From Bacteroidales bacterium (GTDB lineage: Bacteria > Bacteroidota > Bacteroidia > Bacteroidales > P3): 64,000 nt of DNA. The notes beneath the pieces were generated by a model. That model saw only the letters and a list, made by a program, of their open reading frames with translations, was not told the DNA's origin and did not search any database. Each line of letters starts with the position of its first letter. Position 1 is the stretch's first letter. The position numbers and the translations under genes were made by a program. Positions 1 through 8,495 of the stretch are shown here, in pieces. The stretch covers positions 1 through 64,000 of the forward strand of contig JAFVBB010000004.1 of NCBI GenBank assembly GCA_017480225.1, written 5' to 3'.

Positions 1-25
1 CTCCCCTCCGTCGGAAAAGCGAGTG

Positions 26-33
26 CAAAGATA
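26..33 (-). promoter_or_regulatory. Bacteroidota -7 box facing left out of the window
   Basis: Minus-strand TATCTTTG followed by GC matches the TAnnTTTG promoter box of the phylum. A TTTTG lies about 20 bases upstream. It would drive a minus-strand gene beyond the left edge. No reading frame for that gene is visible here. Confidence 0.5.
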
Positions 34-385
34 CAACCATTTCACAAAACGGCAAAATATTTTTTCAAAAAAAATTCCGGCAACCCACGCAAGAAACTGT
101 GCCCCAGCCATCAAAAGGTCGAAAAAAATTCACGCCCGCCCCTCGCCGGCCACCAGGACGATGCCTCCCAGGCGCCACGCGACACGCAAAAATCCAACAA
201 ATCCGCACACCCGCACACCGCCACACAATACCATCCACGGCCGTAAAGTTCTGTAAACCAGCTGGATAAACGCAGGCAAACAGCACCCGCACACAGCGCA
301 TCGTCCTGTGCCACAGGCATTTGCTCCGCGGCACCCCAGCCTCCGCGACGCCCCTCTCCCACCCCGCCAAGGCAACACCCCACAA

Positions 386-488
386 CCGACTGTTCCCCGA
401 TTGTTCCCCGATTGTTCTTCGATTGTTCTCCGATACAAAATCGAAGAACAATCGAAGAACAATCGGAGAACAATCGAAGAACAGACGG
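386..488. repeat. Long hairpin repeat, copy 1 (degenerate left arm)
   Basis: Inverted repeat with arms made of four 11-base units around the loop GATACAAAATC. The right arm has the standard order; read outside-in as GTTCTNCGATT units the variable bases are CTTC, CTCC, CTTC, CTTC. The left arm reads CCCC, CCCC, CTTC, CTCC, so it differs by T-to-C changes that would still pair as G-U in a minus-strand RNA. The outer end is CCGACT on the left instead of CCGTCT. Bases 34-385 and 489-749 around it hold no supportable gene. Confidence 0.9.
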
Positions 489-749
489 CCCTGACACGGC
501 GGAAGCATAGTGACAGCACTAAATATCAGCATATTACAGCGGCAGAAAACGCCGTAACAACATCTATCGCACTGTAAACCAGCAAGAAAGATGCATCATA
601 CTAGGTAGAACACAAGTGTTGGGAACAGGCGGCACGGCAGCACCGCACTGCGTGGCCGGTCGACTGATCATCACCACCGGGGGCATGACATGCCGGTGCG
701 TGCCTGGCAACCAAAGCCTGCACGGGTACAATAATAAATACAGGAAGGG
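489..749. other. Gene-free stretch downstream of the TatD gene
   Basis: No reading frame with plausible start, ribosome site and family resemblance was found. Bases 680-730 contain short inverted repeats (GCATGACATGC; GTGCGTGCC near GCCTGCAC), but neither is followed by a T-run on either strand. I considered a small RNA such as the SRP RNA and saw no matching core motif. Confidence 0.4.
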
Positions 750-1535
750 TTACTCGCCGAGCCGGAAGAGACGCCGGGCATTGGCGGTAGTGACCTCGGC
801 CACCTGCTGCAAAGATATGCCACGAAGGTCGGCCACACGCTGTGCGATAACAGGAATGTAGGAACTCTCGTTGCGCTTGCCGCGATGGGGTGCGGGAGTA
901 AGGTAGGGGGCGTCGGTTTCGAGGAGCAGGCTTTCAAGCGGCATCGACTTCGCCACCTCGGCCATGGTGGAGCCCTTGAATGTGACAACACCGCCAATGC
1001 CGAGCATGAAGCCCATCTCGACAGCTCGTGCCGCCTCCTGAAGGCTGCCTCCAAAACAGTGCATTACCCCGCTGTAGGAGGGGCGGCCCACGTCGCGCAA
1101 GAGGCCGAACACCTCGTTCATGGCCTTGCGGATGTGCAGACACACCGGCAGGCCTGCCTCGATAGCCCACAGCAACTGCCTGCGGAGAGCATCGCGCTGC
1201 TGCTCGCGGAAGGTGGTGTCCCAATACAGATCCATGCCGATTTCGCCCACAGCCACAAACTTCACTCCCTGCGGCGGCGACAGCAGCCTGGCCCTGACAT
1301 GCTCGAGACCGGCCTCATAGTCGCCGTCTACCGATGTGGGGTGCAGTCCAGCCATGGGGAAGAAATGCCCGGGGCATTCTGAAACAAGCCTGTCGAGAGC
1401 CGGGGTGGACGAGCGGTCTATGTCGGGCAGCAGCATGGTGCCGACACCGGCCTGCAACGCACGCTGAATCGCCTCAAGGCGGTCGCCGTCGAAAGCCTCG
1501 TCGTAGAGGTGGCAATGAGTGTCTACAAAATTCAT
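750..1535 (-). CDS. TatD family metal-dependent DNase/hydrolase
   Basis: A 261-residue protein of the TatD family, a TIM-barrel metallohydrolase with 3'-to-5' exonuclease or D-aminoacyl hydrolase activity in studied members; cytoplasmic. Metal ligands are visible: H7 and H9 in VDTHCHLY, a Glu in AVGEIGMDLYW, His in CLHIRK, His in GVMHCFGG, and the Asp of LLETDAPYLTP. Length is typical. The start is the ATG directly before NFVDTHCH; the open frame runs further upstream but that part only shadows the next gene. It overlaps the DUF2520 gene by 4 bases and is the last gene of the long minus-strand run. Confidence 0.95.
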   Translation of the reverse strand: MNFVDTHCHLYDEAFDGDRLEAIQRALQAGVGTMLLPDIDRSSTPALDRLVSECPGHFFPMAGLHPTSVDGDYEAGLEHVRARLLSPPQGVKFVAVGEIGMDLYWDTTFREQQRDALRRQLLWAIEAGLPVCLHIRKAMNEVFGLLRDVGRPSYSGVMHCFGGSLQEAARAVEMGFMLGIGGVVTFKGSTMAEVAKSMPLESLLLETDAPYLTPAPHRGKRNESSYIPVIAQRVADLRGISLQQVAEVTTANARRLFRLGE

Positions 1536-2302
1536 CGCGACTGGATGAGTGCGGTGAGGTTGTCGTAGAGGGGCAGAAGGTCGGGGCGGCTTTGCGACAA
1601 CAGTCGCCGCTGCGCGTCGAGGGTCTTGTCGTCGTGGCGGATGGCCGGGCCGGTCTGCTGCAGCCAAAGGTTGCCGTAGTCCCACTTGGAGAGCGTCTGC
1701 TCGGCCAGCGGGCGGAGCATGTCGAAGTCGAGCCCGGCCTGCCGCATTATCTCCTGTGCGGTGGCGTTGATGGCATTGACGAAGTTGCTCACCCAGACCG
1801 CGGCCAAATGAGCCTGACGGCGGTGCTGGTGGTCGAGGCGGAAAATGTTGGTGGAGACTTGCGCAAACAGAGCCTGTATCTGTTGCTCGACATCGGGGCA
1901 GGAGCCTTCGATGCAAAGGGGCAAAAGGGAATAGTCCATGGCGATGTCGCGCACGAAAGTCTGCGGCGACCAAACCACTCCTGCGCGGTCGCTTACCGGC
2001 TTGAGAACACTCAATGGTGTGGAGCCAGAAGTGTGAATGACCAAAGCGCCGGGCAGGCGCAGGTCAAGCGCAAGCTCATACAGGGCATCGTCGGGGACGG
2101 CGAGCAGGTAGACGTCGGCGTCCTCATCAAGCTGCTGCCAGCGACAGACGGCACGCGCGTCGACACGCCGAGCAAGCAACTGGGCGTGGTCAATGGAGCG
2201 AGAGAGAACCTGCCTCACCTCACAGCCCGCCTGATGGAGAGCCAAGGCAAGGTGGGTTGCCACATTGCCCGATCCGACAACACTAATACTCGTCTTCCTC
2301 AA
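1532..2302 (-). CDS. DUF2520 / Rossmann-like NAD(P)-binding protein
   Basis: A 256-residue protein with an N-terminal dinucleotide-binding motif (SVVGSGNVATHLA) and a helical C-terminal half typical of DUF2520 proteins, relatives of F420-dependent NADP reductases and pyrroline-carboxylate reductases. Substrate unknown. I place the start at a TTG (2302): it sits 8 bases after a strong AGGAGG ribosome site and gives an N-terminus just before the first beta strand. No ATG or GTG exists nearby in frame except inside the previous gene. The start overlaps the end of the DUF2795 gene by 20 bases, suggesting coupled translation. Confidence 0.8.
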   Translation of the reverse strand: MRKTSISVVGSGNVATHLALALHQAGCEVRQVLSRSIDHAQLLARRVDARAVCRWQQLDEDADVYLLAVPDDALYELALDLRLPGALVIHTSGSTPLSVLKPVSDRAGVVWSPQTFVRDIAMDYSLLPLCIEGSCPDVEQQIQALFAQVSTNIFRLDHQHRRQAHLAAVWVSNFVNAINATAQEIMRQAGLDFDMLRPLAEQTLSKWDYGNLWLQQTGPAIRHDDKTLDAQRRLLSQSRPDLLPLYDNLTALIQSR

Positions 2303-2504
2303 AGAAGAAGTCCTCCTTGCTGGGATAGTCGGGCCAAATGTCCTCGATGCTTTCGTACTGTTCGCCCTCATCCTCGATTTCACGAAGGTTTTCGACCACC
2401 TCCATCGGAGCACCCGTGCGCTGGGCGTAGTCGATCAGCTCATCCTTTGTGGCGGGCCAAGGTGCATCCTCAATCCTTGAGGCCAATTCCAAAGTCCAAT
2501 ACAT
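2283..2504 (-). CDS. DUF2795 small acidic protein
   Basis: A 73-residue protein beginning MYWTLELASRIEDAPWPATKDELIDYA and ending in a very acidic tail (EDFFFEEDEY). The N-terminal part matches the DUF2795 pattern, in which a short helical unit contains a W-P-(A)-(T)-K-(D)-E-L core. Function unknown. It lies between the cobalamin adenosyltransferase (63 bases upstream) and the DUF2520 gene, whose TTG start falls inside its last codons. Its ORF also houses the ribosome-binding site of that gene. Confidence 0.85.
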   Translation of the reverse strand: MYWTLELASRIEDAPWPATKDELIDYAQRTGAPMEVVENLREIEDEGEQYESIEDIWPDYPSKEDFFFEEDEY

Positions 2505-2567
2505 CTCGTTCTTTTTTCTAATTACTGATTGATTGGTGAATGTTGTTGTGCGGCGGACGAGCGGGGT

Positions 2568-3104
2568 TCAAACATGGTAAGTGTCCTCGGCCTTTCCTCC
2601 TGCCACCACCGCATGGCGGGAAAGGACAAAGAGATAGTCGCTCAAACGGTTGAGATAGCGAAGCAGGACGGCGTCGACCTCGTGGACACGCGCCATCGAC
2701 ACGACCCTGCGCTCAGCACGGCGGCACACGGTGCGACACACGTGGCACTGCGCCCCCTCGGCGCAGCCTCCAGGTATCACAAAGCTGTTCAACTTGGGGA
2801 GCGCGGCGTTCAGAGAGTCGATTTTTCGCTCAAGGGCATCGACCTCGGCGTCGGCAAGCTGAGGCAAGCGGGCATACAAATCCTTGTCTTCGGTGGCCAA
2901 AAGGGTCTGGATTGTGAAAAGATTGAGCTGAACTCTCTTCAGGTCAGCCTTTTCTTCACCGCCAAGCATCTCGGCGAGCAAGCCTACATGCGAGTTCAGC
3001 TCATCGACAGTGCCGTATGCCTCCACCCGCAAATCATCCTTGTCGACCCTGCTGCCGCCAACCAATGACGTGGTGCCGTGGTCGCCTGTCCTGGTGTAAA
3101 TCAT
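2568..3104 (-). CDS. PduO-type cob(I)alamin adenosyltransferase
   Basis: A 178-residue ATP:cob(I)alamin adenosyltransferase that makes adenosylcobalamin from ATP and reduced cobalamin. The N-terminal triphosphate-binding motif YTRTGDHGTTSL, the YGTVDELNSHVG helix and the C-terminal CRTVCRRAERRVV helix with its conserved Arg/Glu are all present. Length is normal for the trimeric PduO class. ATG overlaps the NifU-like gene by 4 bases. The enzyme implies use of adenosylcobalamin enzymes such as methylmalonyl-CoA mutase, though none is in this window. Confidence 0.95.
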   Translation of the reverse strand: MIYTRTGDHGTTSLVGGSRVDKDDLRVEAYGTVDELNSHVGLLAEMLGGEEKADLKRVQLNLFTIQTLLATEDKDLYARLPQLADAEVDALERKIDSLNAALPKLNSFVIPGGCAEGAQCHVCRTVCRRAERRVVSMARVHEVDAVLLRYLNRLSDYLFVLSRHAVVAGGKAEDTYHV

Positions 3105-3346
3105 ACTTTTTCTACCGATTTTACCTCGGGGATTACTCGCTTTATGGCCTGCTCGATGCCCTGTTTAAGGGTTGCCATAGCGTGCGGGCAAGTGCTGCAA
3201 TGGCCTTTGAGACGCACCATGACAACACCCTCGGCGGTCATGTCGACGTACTCCACGTCGCCGCCATCCTGCTGTATATAGGGGCGTATCTGCCCGATGG
3301 CATTCTTCACCTTCTGCTCTACCACGGTCTTCTCCTGATCAGTCAT
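3101..3346 (-). CDS. NifU-like C-terminal domain iron-sulfur scaffold protein
   Basis: An 81-residue stand-alone NifU C-terminal domain. The CxxC pair is at C50 and C53 (KGHCSTCPHA), where the family binds a [4Fe-4S] cluster between two subunits and passes it to apoproteins. The QQDGGDVEYVD segment upstream is also diagnostic. It overlaps Mrp upstream and the adenosyltransferase downstream by 4 bases each. Pairing with Mrp fits cluster assembly and delivery. Confidence 0.93.
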   Translation of the reverse strand: MTDQEKTVVEQKVKNAIGQIRPYIQQDGGDVEYVDMTAEGVVMVRLKGHCSTCPHAMATLKQGIEQAIKRVIPEVKSVEKV

Positions 3347-4416
3347 TGTTGGTTGGATTTAAGTTTGCAGATTTCGGCTATTGTGTTTGCGGCAAGTGTA
3401 TCGAAAGCCTTGCCCACCGGGTCAGCCCCCTCGGCAGCCAAGACGGCTGGCGTGCCATTGTCACCGCCCTCGGCAATACTTTGCACAAGGGGTATTTCCC
3501 CGAGCAGGGGTATGTCCATCTCCTCGGCAAGCCTGCGGCAACCACCACGGCCAAAGATGTAGTACTTGTTGTCCGGAAGCTCGGCAGGCGTGAAATAGGC
3601 CATGTTCTCGACAAATCCCAGCACAGGAATGTTGATGTTCTCATTGCGGAACATTTCCACTCCGCGAACCACATCGGCCAAAGCCACCTGCTGCGGGGTG
3701 CTGACGATTACCGCACCAGTCACGGGCAGGGTCTGCGCCAGTGTCAATTGTATGTCGCCCGTTCCCGGAGGCATATCAACCACCAGATAGTCAATCTCAT
3801 CCCACCAGGTGTCACAGAGCAACTGCTTCAACGCATTGCTTGCCATAGGGCCACGCCAGGCAAGTGCCTTTGTAGCGTCGACCAACAGACCGACACTCAT
3901 AAGTTTGATACCGTGCTTCTCTATCGGCATCATGTATGTCTTGTCACCTTCACGGTGGCCGTACACATCCTCATCTGCGACACCAAGCATAATAGGTATC
4001 GATGGGCCGTAAATATCGGCATCGACGAGCCCAACCTTTGCGCCGCCCTTAGCCAGAGCCACAGCAAGGTTAACCGCCACCGTGCTTTTGCCAACCCCTC
4101 CCTTTCCGGAAGCCACGACAATAACGTTGTGGATGTTCTTGAACTCCTCGCGAGGGTCGGGACGTTCAATGGGGCGCGAGGTGAGACGCACCTCCACCTC
4201 GGCCTCACGATCCACATACTCATGTATTGCAGCCACGCACTCGTCGCTCATACGCTTCTTCATGGGGCAGGCAGGAGTGGTGAGGACAAGGTCGAAAGCA
4301 ACCCTTTTGCCATCGATGCTGATATTCTCAATCATGCCCAGTTCCACGAGGCTGCGTCCCAAATCAGGGTCGTTGACGTGGCCGAGGGCCATTTCTATCT
4401 GTGTAGTAGTTATCAT
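3343..4416 (-). CDS. mrp: Mrp/NBP35-family P-loop ATPase, Fe-S cluster carrier
   Basis: A 357-residue ApbC/Mrp protein: an N-terminal MIP18 (DUF59) domain over about residues 1-85, then a SIMIBI-class ATPase with deviant Walker A GKGGVGKST around residues 104-112 and a DADIYGPSIP switch. These proteins bind and transfer Fe-S clusters. I do not see the CPxC pair expected in the C-terminal part; that place reads ENMAYFTPAELPDNKYYIFG, so cluster binding may differ or rely on C50. It overlaps both neighbours by 4 bases, with NifU directly downstream. Confidence 0.93.
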   Translation of the reverse strand: MITTTQIEMALGHVNDPDLGRSLVELGMIENISIDGKRVAFDLVLTTPACPMKKRMSDECVAAIHEYVDREAEVEVRLTSRPIERPDPREEFKNIHNVIVVASGKGGVGKSTVAVNLAVALAKGGAKVGLVDADIYGPSIPIMLGVADEDVYGHREGDKTYMMPIEKHGIKLMSVGLLVDATKALAWRGPMASNALKQLLCDTWWDEIDYLVVDMPPGTGDIQLTLAQTLPVTGAVIVSTPQQVALADVVRGVEMFRNENINIPVLGFVENMAYFTPAELPDNKYYIFGRGGCRRLAEEMDIPLLGEIPLVQSIAEGGDNGTPAVLAAEGADPVGKAFDTLAANTIAEICKLKSNQQ

Positions 4417-5453
4417 TCTCCGAATATTTCCTTGAGTTTTTCCTCCAGGGCCATGCCCCGCAAATTGCGTGCCAAGACAGTGCCGTCGCGGTCAACAAGC
4501 ACAGTGGCTGGTATCGAGTTGATTCCATAGGCCCGCCCTGCGGCCGAGTTCCATCCGCGCAAGTCGCTCACATGGTTCTCCCATATCAATTTGTCGTCGA
4601 CGATAGCCTGCCTCCACTTGTCGTTGTCCTTGTCGAGCGACACGCTGAACACTTCGAAGCCACGGTCATGGTACTTGCCATAAAGGCGCACAACATTGGG
4701 ATTCTCCATGCGGCACGGCCCACACCACGATGCCCAAAAGTCTATCAGAACCACTTTGCCACGCAGGTCGGACAGCTTGCGCTGGTGTCCAGCGGTGTCA
4801 ATGCTCACGATGTCCGGAGCCACAAGCCCTACTGCCACCACACCTCCAAGCCTCTCTCTCAAATGGCGCACAAGCTCATTGTTGCCATACTTAGGCGACA
4901 GCGCATCGTATACCTGCTTGTACAAAGGAGCGTACCTGTCAATCTCATTTTCAAAGAAAGTGACCAAAAGCGCACTCATCAGATTGCCGCTTCCGTCCGC
5001 CACAAGCCTCTCCATGTCTGAACGCAGCACGCGGCGCAGGCTGTCGTTGCCTGCGGCAGCCTGCAGCATCCTGGTGTACTGCCCATACATCCGCATGTTG
5101 GCCGACCCGCTGCTGCTGCCCACCACCATCAAGTCATGGCTTTGGTCGAAGCTTACCTCCACCGTGGACTTCTCGCCAGGCAGGAGCATGGCGAAAAAGC
5201 GCGCATCGCGCGACTGCTCGGGGGTGACCAGCCACAACGCAGGGGTGTCTTTCGTGGTGAAGACAATGCGGCCCTTCTCGTCCAGGCTGCGCCAGCCCGA
5301 CTCTTCGAAGGAGCTGCCCTTCCAGTCGTAGACCATCACCTTGCCACCTTTGGGCAGGTCGGGGAACTGCACCGTGAGTTTTCCTTTCTGTGCCAATGCG
5401 CAAAGCGGGGCAAGCAGAACGAGCGCAAAAACTACTAATACCGTCTTCTTCAT
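4413..5453 (-). CDS. TlpA-like thioredoxin-fold protein, exported
   Basis: A 346-residue secreted disulfide oxidoreductase. A Sec signal peptide covers residues 1-22 (MKKTVLVVFALVLLAPLCALAQ minus its last residue). Residues 25-200 form the poorly conserved N-terminal region found in Bacteroidota TlpA/ResA proteins (DUF4369-like). The thioredoxin domain has WCGPC at 243-247 and the cis-Pro loop NSIPATVLVD near residue 315. It probably reduces periplasmic or outer-membrane protein disulfides. ATG overlaps the S41 protease stop by 4 bases. Confidence 0.92.
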   Translation of the reverse strand: MKKTVLVVFALVLLAPLCALAQKGKLTVQFPDLPKGGKVMVYDWKGSSFEESGWRSLDEKGRIVFTTKDTPALWLVTPEQSRDARFFAMLLPGEKSTVEVSFDQSHDLMVVGSSSGSANMRMYGQYTRMLQAAAGNDSLRRVLRSDMERLVADGSGNLMSALLVTFFENEIDRYAPLYKQVYDALSPKYGNNELVRHLRERLGGVVAVGLVAPDIVSIDTAGHQRKLSDLRGKVVLIDFWASWCGPCRMENPNVVRLYGKYHDRGFEVFSVSLDKDNDKWRQAIVDDKLIWENHVSDLRGWNSAAGRAYGINSIPATVLVDRDGTVLARNLRGMALEEKLKEIFGE

Positions 5454-7036
5454 TGTTGCATTATTTGCTTTATGTCGTCATCCTCCTGTCTGACGATGGT
5501 GTAAAACAGGCCGTCACCATACAGGCTTTGGCCTACGAATGCCTTGAACATGTTTCCTATCAGCCTGCGCTGCTTTGCCAGGCTGGCCTCGTCGACCGCA
5601 ATGCCCACCTCCTCGCCCAACCTGGCCACACTACGCACCATCTCGTCGCTGGTGGTGAACTTGCGGCGGAAGGCTTCGGCTGTTGGGTATTTCTCATACA
5701 ACTCCGAGACGTTGCGGCGCACATGGGCAAACGCCGCGCGACGGATGACTGCTGTCGCCTCAAGTTTGTTGTAGTACACAAACGAGGGGTCATTGCGGTA
5801 CGGCAGGATGACATCAGGAATTATGCCGCCACCGCCATACACCGTGCGTCCATGCACGGTATAGTACGGGGTGCTGTCGACCACGCTTGCCACCGCCGTG
5901 TCGGCATAGACCTCGTCCAAGAGCAGTTGCATATAGGAGCGGTAGTACTCGTCAGTGCCGTCGGTGTATGGCCGTTGTATGCAACGACCCGACGGAGTGT
6001 AGTAGCGGCTCACCGTCAGATACACCATCGAGCCGTCGTCGAGCGTGAAACTTCGCTGCACCAAACCCTTGCCAAAAGTGCGGCGGCCATAGATAGTTGC
6101 GCGGTCGTTGTCCTGCAGCGCCCCGCTCACCACCTCGCTGGCCGAGGCCGAGTTCTCGTCGACAAGCACCGACACCCTGCCATTGGTAAACATGCCGTCC
6201 CTGCGCGCGAAACTCGAATGGCGCTTGCTGTGGGCACCCTCCGTATACACTATCAGGCTGCCGCCCGGCAGGAACTCGCCCGCAATGCCTATTGCGCTCT
6301 CGAAGGCGCCTCCCGGATTGCCACGCAAGTCGAGGACAAGGTGCCACATGCCACGTTCAAACAGCGACGACAGAGCGTCGCGGAACTCGCGGTGGCTTGC
6401 GCTGGTGAAGGAGCTGAGCATGATGTAGCCCGTGGTGTCGTCGAGCATGTCACAGCACACCACCGAATTCTGCTCCACCACTCCACGCCTCACGCGGATG
6501 GTGTCAGCCCTGCCATCGAAGTGCACCAAGGCCACACTCACCGTGGTTCCCCTGCGTCCGCGCAGGGCTGCCACCACCGAATCGGCTGGCAAACCTGTCA
6601 GGTCTACCCCATTGGCCGACACCAGGGCGTCGCCGGGCAAGAAACCCAGCCCATCGCTGGGGCCGCCCTCCATCACAGAGCCCACGAAGGTGCTGTCGCC
6701 CTCACGGTGCAAAATGATGCCCACGCCCTCGAAGCTGCCACGGTAGCGCTCGTTGGCTGCCTCCGACTCCTTGGCCGAGATATAATTGCTATGCGGGTCG
6801 AGGTCGGCAAGCATGGCAGACACAAGCAACTCACCAAGCGAGTCGGTCGCCACCTGGTCGACGTACTCACGTTCCACCAGGCGCAACACCTCGCCAAGCT
6901 TGCCGTCCACGCCAGACCGTGCACTGCGACGCGAGGACACGGTCTGCATACACACCGCGCCCATCAACATCCCCGCCAGCATGGTCGTAACCATAAGGAT
7001 CACACCGCCCTTGGCCGACTGTTTGTCACTGCTCAT
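5450..7036 (-). CDS. S41 family C-terminal processing peptidase
   Basis: A 528-residue serine protease of the CtpA/Prc group. It has an N-terminal signal anchor (about residues 11-30), a PDZ domain (about 104-185) and the S41 core. Aligning SASASEVV and TFGKGLVQ with E. coli Prc puts the catalytic Ser at S298, Lys at K323 and the supporting Asp at D309. The C-terminal 150 residues are an extra region common in Bacteroidota members. Membrane-bound, periplasm-facing. It follows the NUDIX gene after 29 bases and is 4 bases overlapped with the thioredoxin gene. Confidence 0.95.
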   Translation of the reverse strand: MSSDKQSAKGGVILMVTTMLAGMLMGAVCMQTVSSRRSARSGVDGKLGEVLRLVEREYVDQVATDSLGELLVSAMLADLDPHSNYISAKESEAANERYRGSFEGVGIILHREGDSTFVGSVMEGGPSDGLGFLPGDALVSANGVDLTGLPADSVVAALRGRRGTTVSVALVHFDGRADTIRVRRGVVEQNSVVCCDMLDDTTGYIMLSSFTSASHREFRDALSSLFERGMWHLVLDLRGNPGGAFESAIGIAGEFLPGGSLIVYTEGAHSKRHSSFARRDGMFTNGRVSVLVDENSASASEVVSGALQDNDRATIYGRRTFGKGLVQRSFTLDDGSMVYLTVSRYYTPSGRCIQRPYTDGTDEYYRSYMQLLLDEVYADTAVASVVDSTPYYTVHGRTVYGGGGIIPDVILPYRNDPSFVYYNKLEATAVIRRAAFAHVRRNVSELYEKYPTAEAFRRKFTTSDEMVRSVARLGEEVGIAVDEASLAKQRRLIGNMFKAFVGQSLYGDGLFYTIVRQEDDDIKQIMQQ

Positions 7037-7065
7037 AACCTCCTTGTAACGGATGCCTCACTATA

Positions 7066-7500
7066 TTATTTTGCCCTGCTGCGAAAAAATGCGTCCATCA
7101 CCTCGGCATGGTCGAAAGCGAGCTGAGGCAGAGACTCCAGCGGCCACCAGTCGACTGCGGCGGCATCGTCGCCCGCCTGCACCTGCGCCGCGCTGCCCAC
7201 CTGGCAGCAGAACACTGCCGTCACCGTGCGTCCGCGCGGGTCGCGGTCAGGACGGCTGAACACACCGAGCAGCGACAGCTCCTCTTTCGGCACAACAAGG
7301 CCGGTCTCCTCCTCAAACTCGCGCACAGCGCATTCCTCCAGCGTCTCGTCCATCTCCATGAAGCCTCCGGGCAAAGCCCAGCAGCCACGGAAAGGCTCGC
7401 CGCCGCGACGCACCAGCAGCACCCGCCCTTCGCAGGTGGCAACCACATCGGCGGTGAGCGCCGGGCGCGGATATTTGTATGTGTACATCATTGTTTTCAA
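7066..7500 (-). CDS. NUDIX hydrolase
   Basis: A 144-residue NUDIX hydrolase. The box GX5EX7REX2EEXG is complete at residues 46-67. The opening YKYPRPALTADVV and the WALPGGF before the box resemble ADP-ribose or nucleotide-sugar hydrolases more than MutT. Substrate cannot be fixed from sequence. ATG overlaps the EamA transporter stop by 4 bases, and the S41 protease starts 29 bases downstream. Confidence 0.93.
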   Translation of the reverse strand: MKTMMYTYKYPRPALTADVVATCEGRVLLVRRGGEPFRGCWALPGGFMEMDETLEECAVREFEEETGLVVPKEELSLLGVFSRPDRDPRGRTVTAVFCCQVGSAAQVQAGDDAAAVDWWPLESLPQLAFDHAEVMDAFFRSRAK

Positions 7501-8432
7501 ACGTCATTTCCCGCCTCGCGCACCGGCTCGACTGCCGCACGGCTGCGAGTGACCTCCCACACCCCCGCAAACACCAGCAGCGCCGCCGCCACCTTGGTCG
7601 GCGTGAGCCTGTCCTGCCCCACGGCAATGGCAATGGCGATGGCGATGATGGGCTGAAGGTAGCCGTACATGCTCACCAGCGTGGGGCGTATGCGCTGCTG
7701 GCCAAGCGGCACAAGGTAGTAGGCCAGGAAGGTGGAGAAGAATATGAGGTAGCCTATCTCCCACCACACTTGCCCTGGCACAGCCCCGAAGTCGACCCCG
7801 CCCATGCGCGGCAGCGAAAACGGCAGCGACACCACAAACGAGGCCAAAAACATCCACTTCATCGACGTCACCACCGAGTAGCGCGAGATGAGCGGACGGC
7901 AGGTGCCCAGGTATATGGCGAACACTATGTAGTTGGCAAAGCAGTAGACGATGCCCACCGGCTCGGTGTGGTCGGCGCCGCCACCGCTGAAGCTGCTCTG
8001 CGTGATGAGCCACACCACACCCCCGAAGCTGATGGCCACGCCTATCACCTTCTTCCACGTGATGGGCTCGCGCAGGAACACCGCCGCCACCAGCATGGTG
8101 AACACCGGCGTGGTCGAGCTCATCACGGAGAGGTCTACAGGCGTAGTGTGGGCAATGGCGTGCAGGAAGGTGAGTTGCGGCAGGAACAGACCAAGCATAC
8201 CCGCCCCGCAGAGCCGCAGTATGTCGCGCGGCGGCACATGCTCGCGCGGTGTGAAGAGCGACAGCAGCCAGAATAGCGCCCCCGCGACCAGAGCGCGCAT
8301 GGAGAACAGCACCACCGGCGGCAAGCCACCCTCGGTGGCGATGTCGCGGCACACCACCACGTTGACCCCGAAAATGGCATAGGCGGCGGCACAGGCCAGA
8401 TGGCCTGCCACCGCTCTCTTGTCTATAGTCAT
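7497..8432 (-). CDS. EamA/DMT-family inner-membrane transporter
   Basis: A 311-residue drug/metabolite transporter with ten hydrophobic segments in two EamA repeats (about residues 5-140 and 155-290). Typical family signatures occur near the ends of both repeats (VMSSTTPVFTMLVAAVFLRE; LVSMYGYLQPIIAIAIA). Substrate unknown; members export amino acids or metabolites. I prefer the ATG at 8432 (MTIDKR), six bases after an AAGG; an in-frame ATG at 8462 would add ten residues but lacks a ribosome site. Confidence 0.9.
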   Translation of the reverse strand: MTIDKRAVAGHLACAAAYAIFGVNVVVCRDIATEGGLPPVVLFSMRALVAGALFWLLSLFTPREHVPPRDILRLCGAGMLGLFLPQLTFLHAIAHTTPVDLSVMSSTTPVFTMLVAAVFLREPITWKKVIGVAISFGGVVWLITQSSFSGGGADHTEPVGIVYCFANYIVFAIYLGTCRPLISRYSVVTSMKWMFLASFVVSLPFSLPRMGGVDFGAVPGQVWWEIGYLIFFSTFLAYYLVPLGQQRIRPTLVSMYGYLQPIIAIAIAIAVGQDRLTPTKVAAALLVFAGVWEVTRSRAAVEPVREAGNDV

Positions 8433-8495
8433 CGGCAAACCTTGCTGTATGAATTCATTCAAGCGGCAACCCGGCGGCAGCCGGGCGCGGGCAGG

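Noticed and set aside
390-484. CRISPR-like array
   Set aside because: The repeat unit is 11 bases with no spacers, and the second half is the mirror image of the first; no cas genes are present.
65-577. Open frames across the hairpin repeats giving repeated peptides such as LRLFFDCSSIVLRF
   Set aside because: The same peptide appears wherever the palindrome occurs, in several frames and on both strands, so it reflects the 11-base repeat rather than a protein.
601-749. Possible SRP or 6S RNA downstream of TatD
   Set aside because: Short inverted repeats are present but the conserved SRP core (GGAAG/AGCAG type) is absent and no promoter box precedes it.
5390-7126. Long plus-strand frame opposite the S41 protease
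   Set aside because: It is antisense to a clear gene with catalytic motifs, shows no family pattern, and reflects the codon bias of the GC-rich partner strand.
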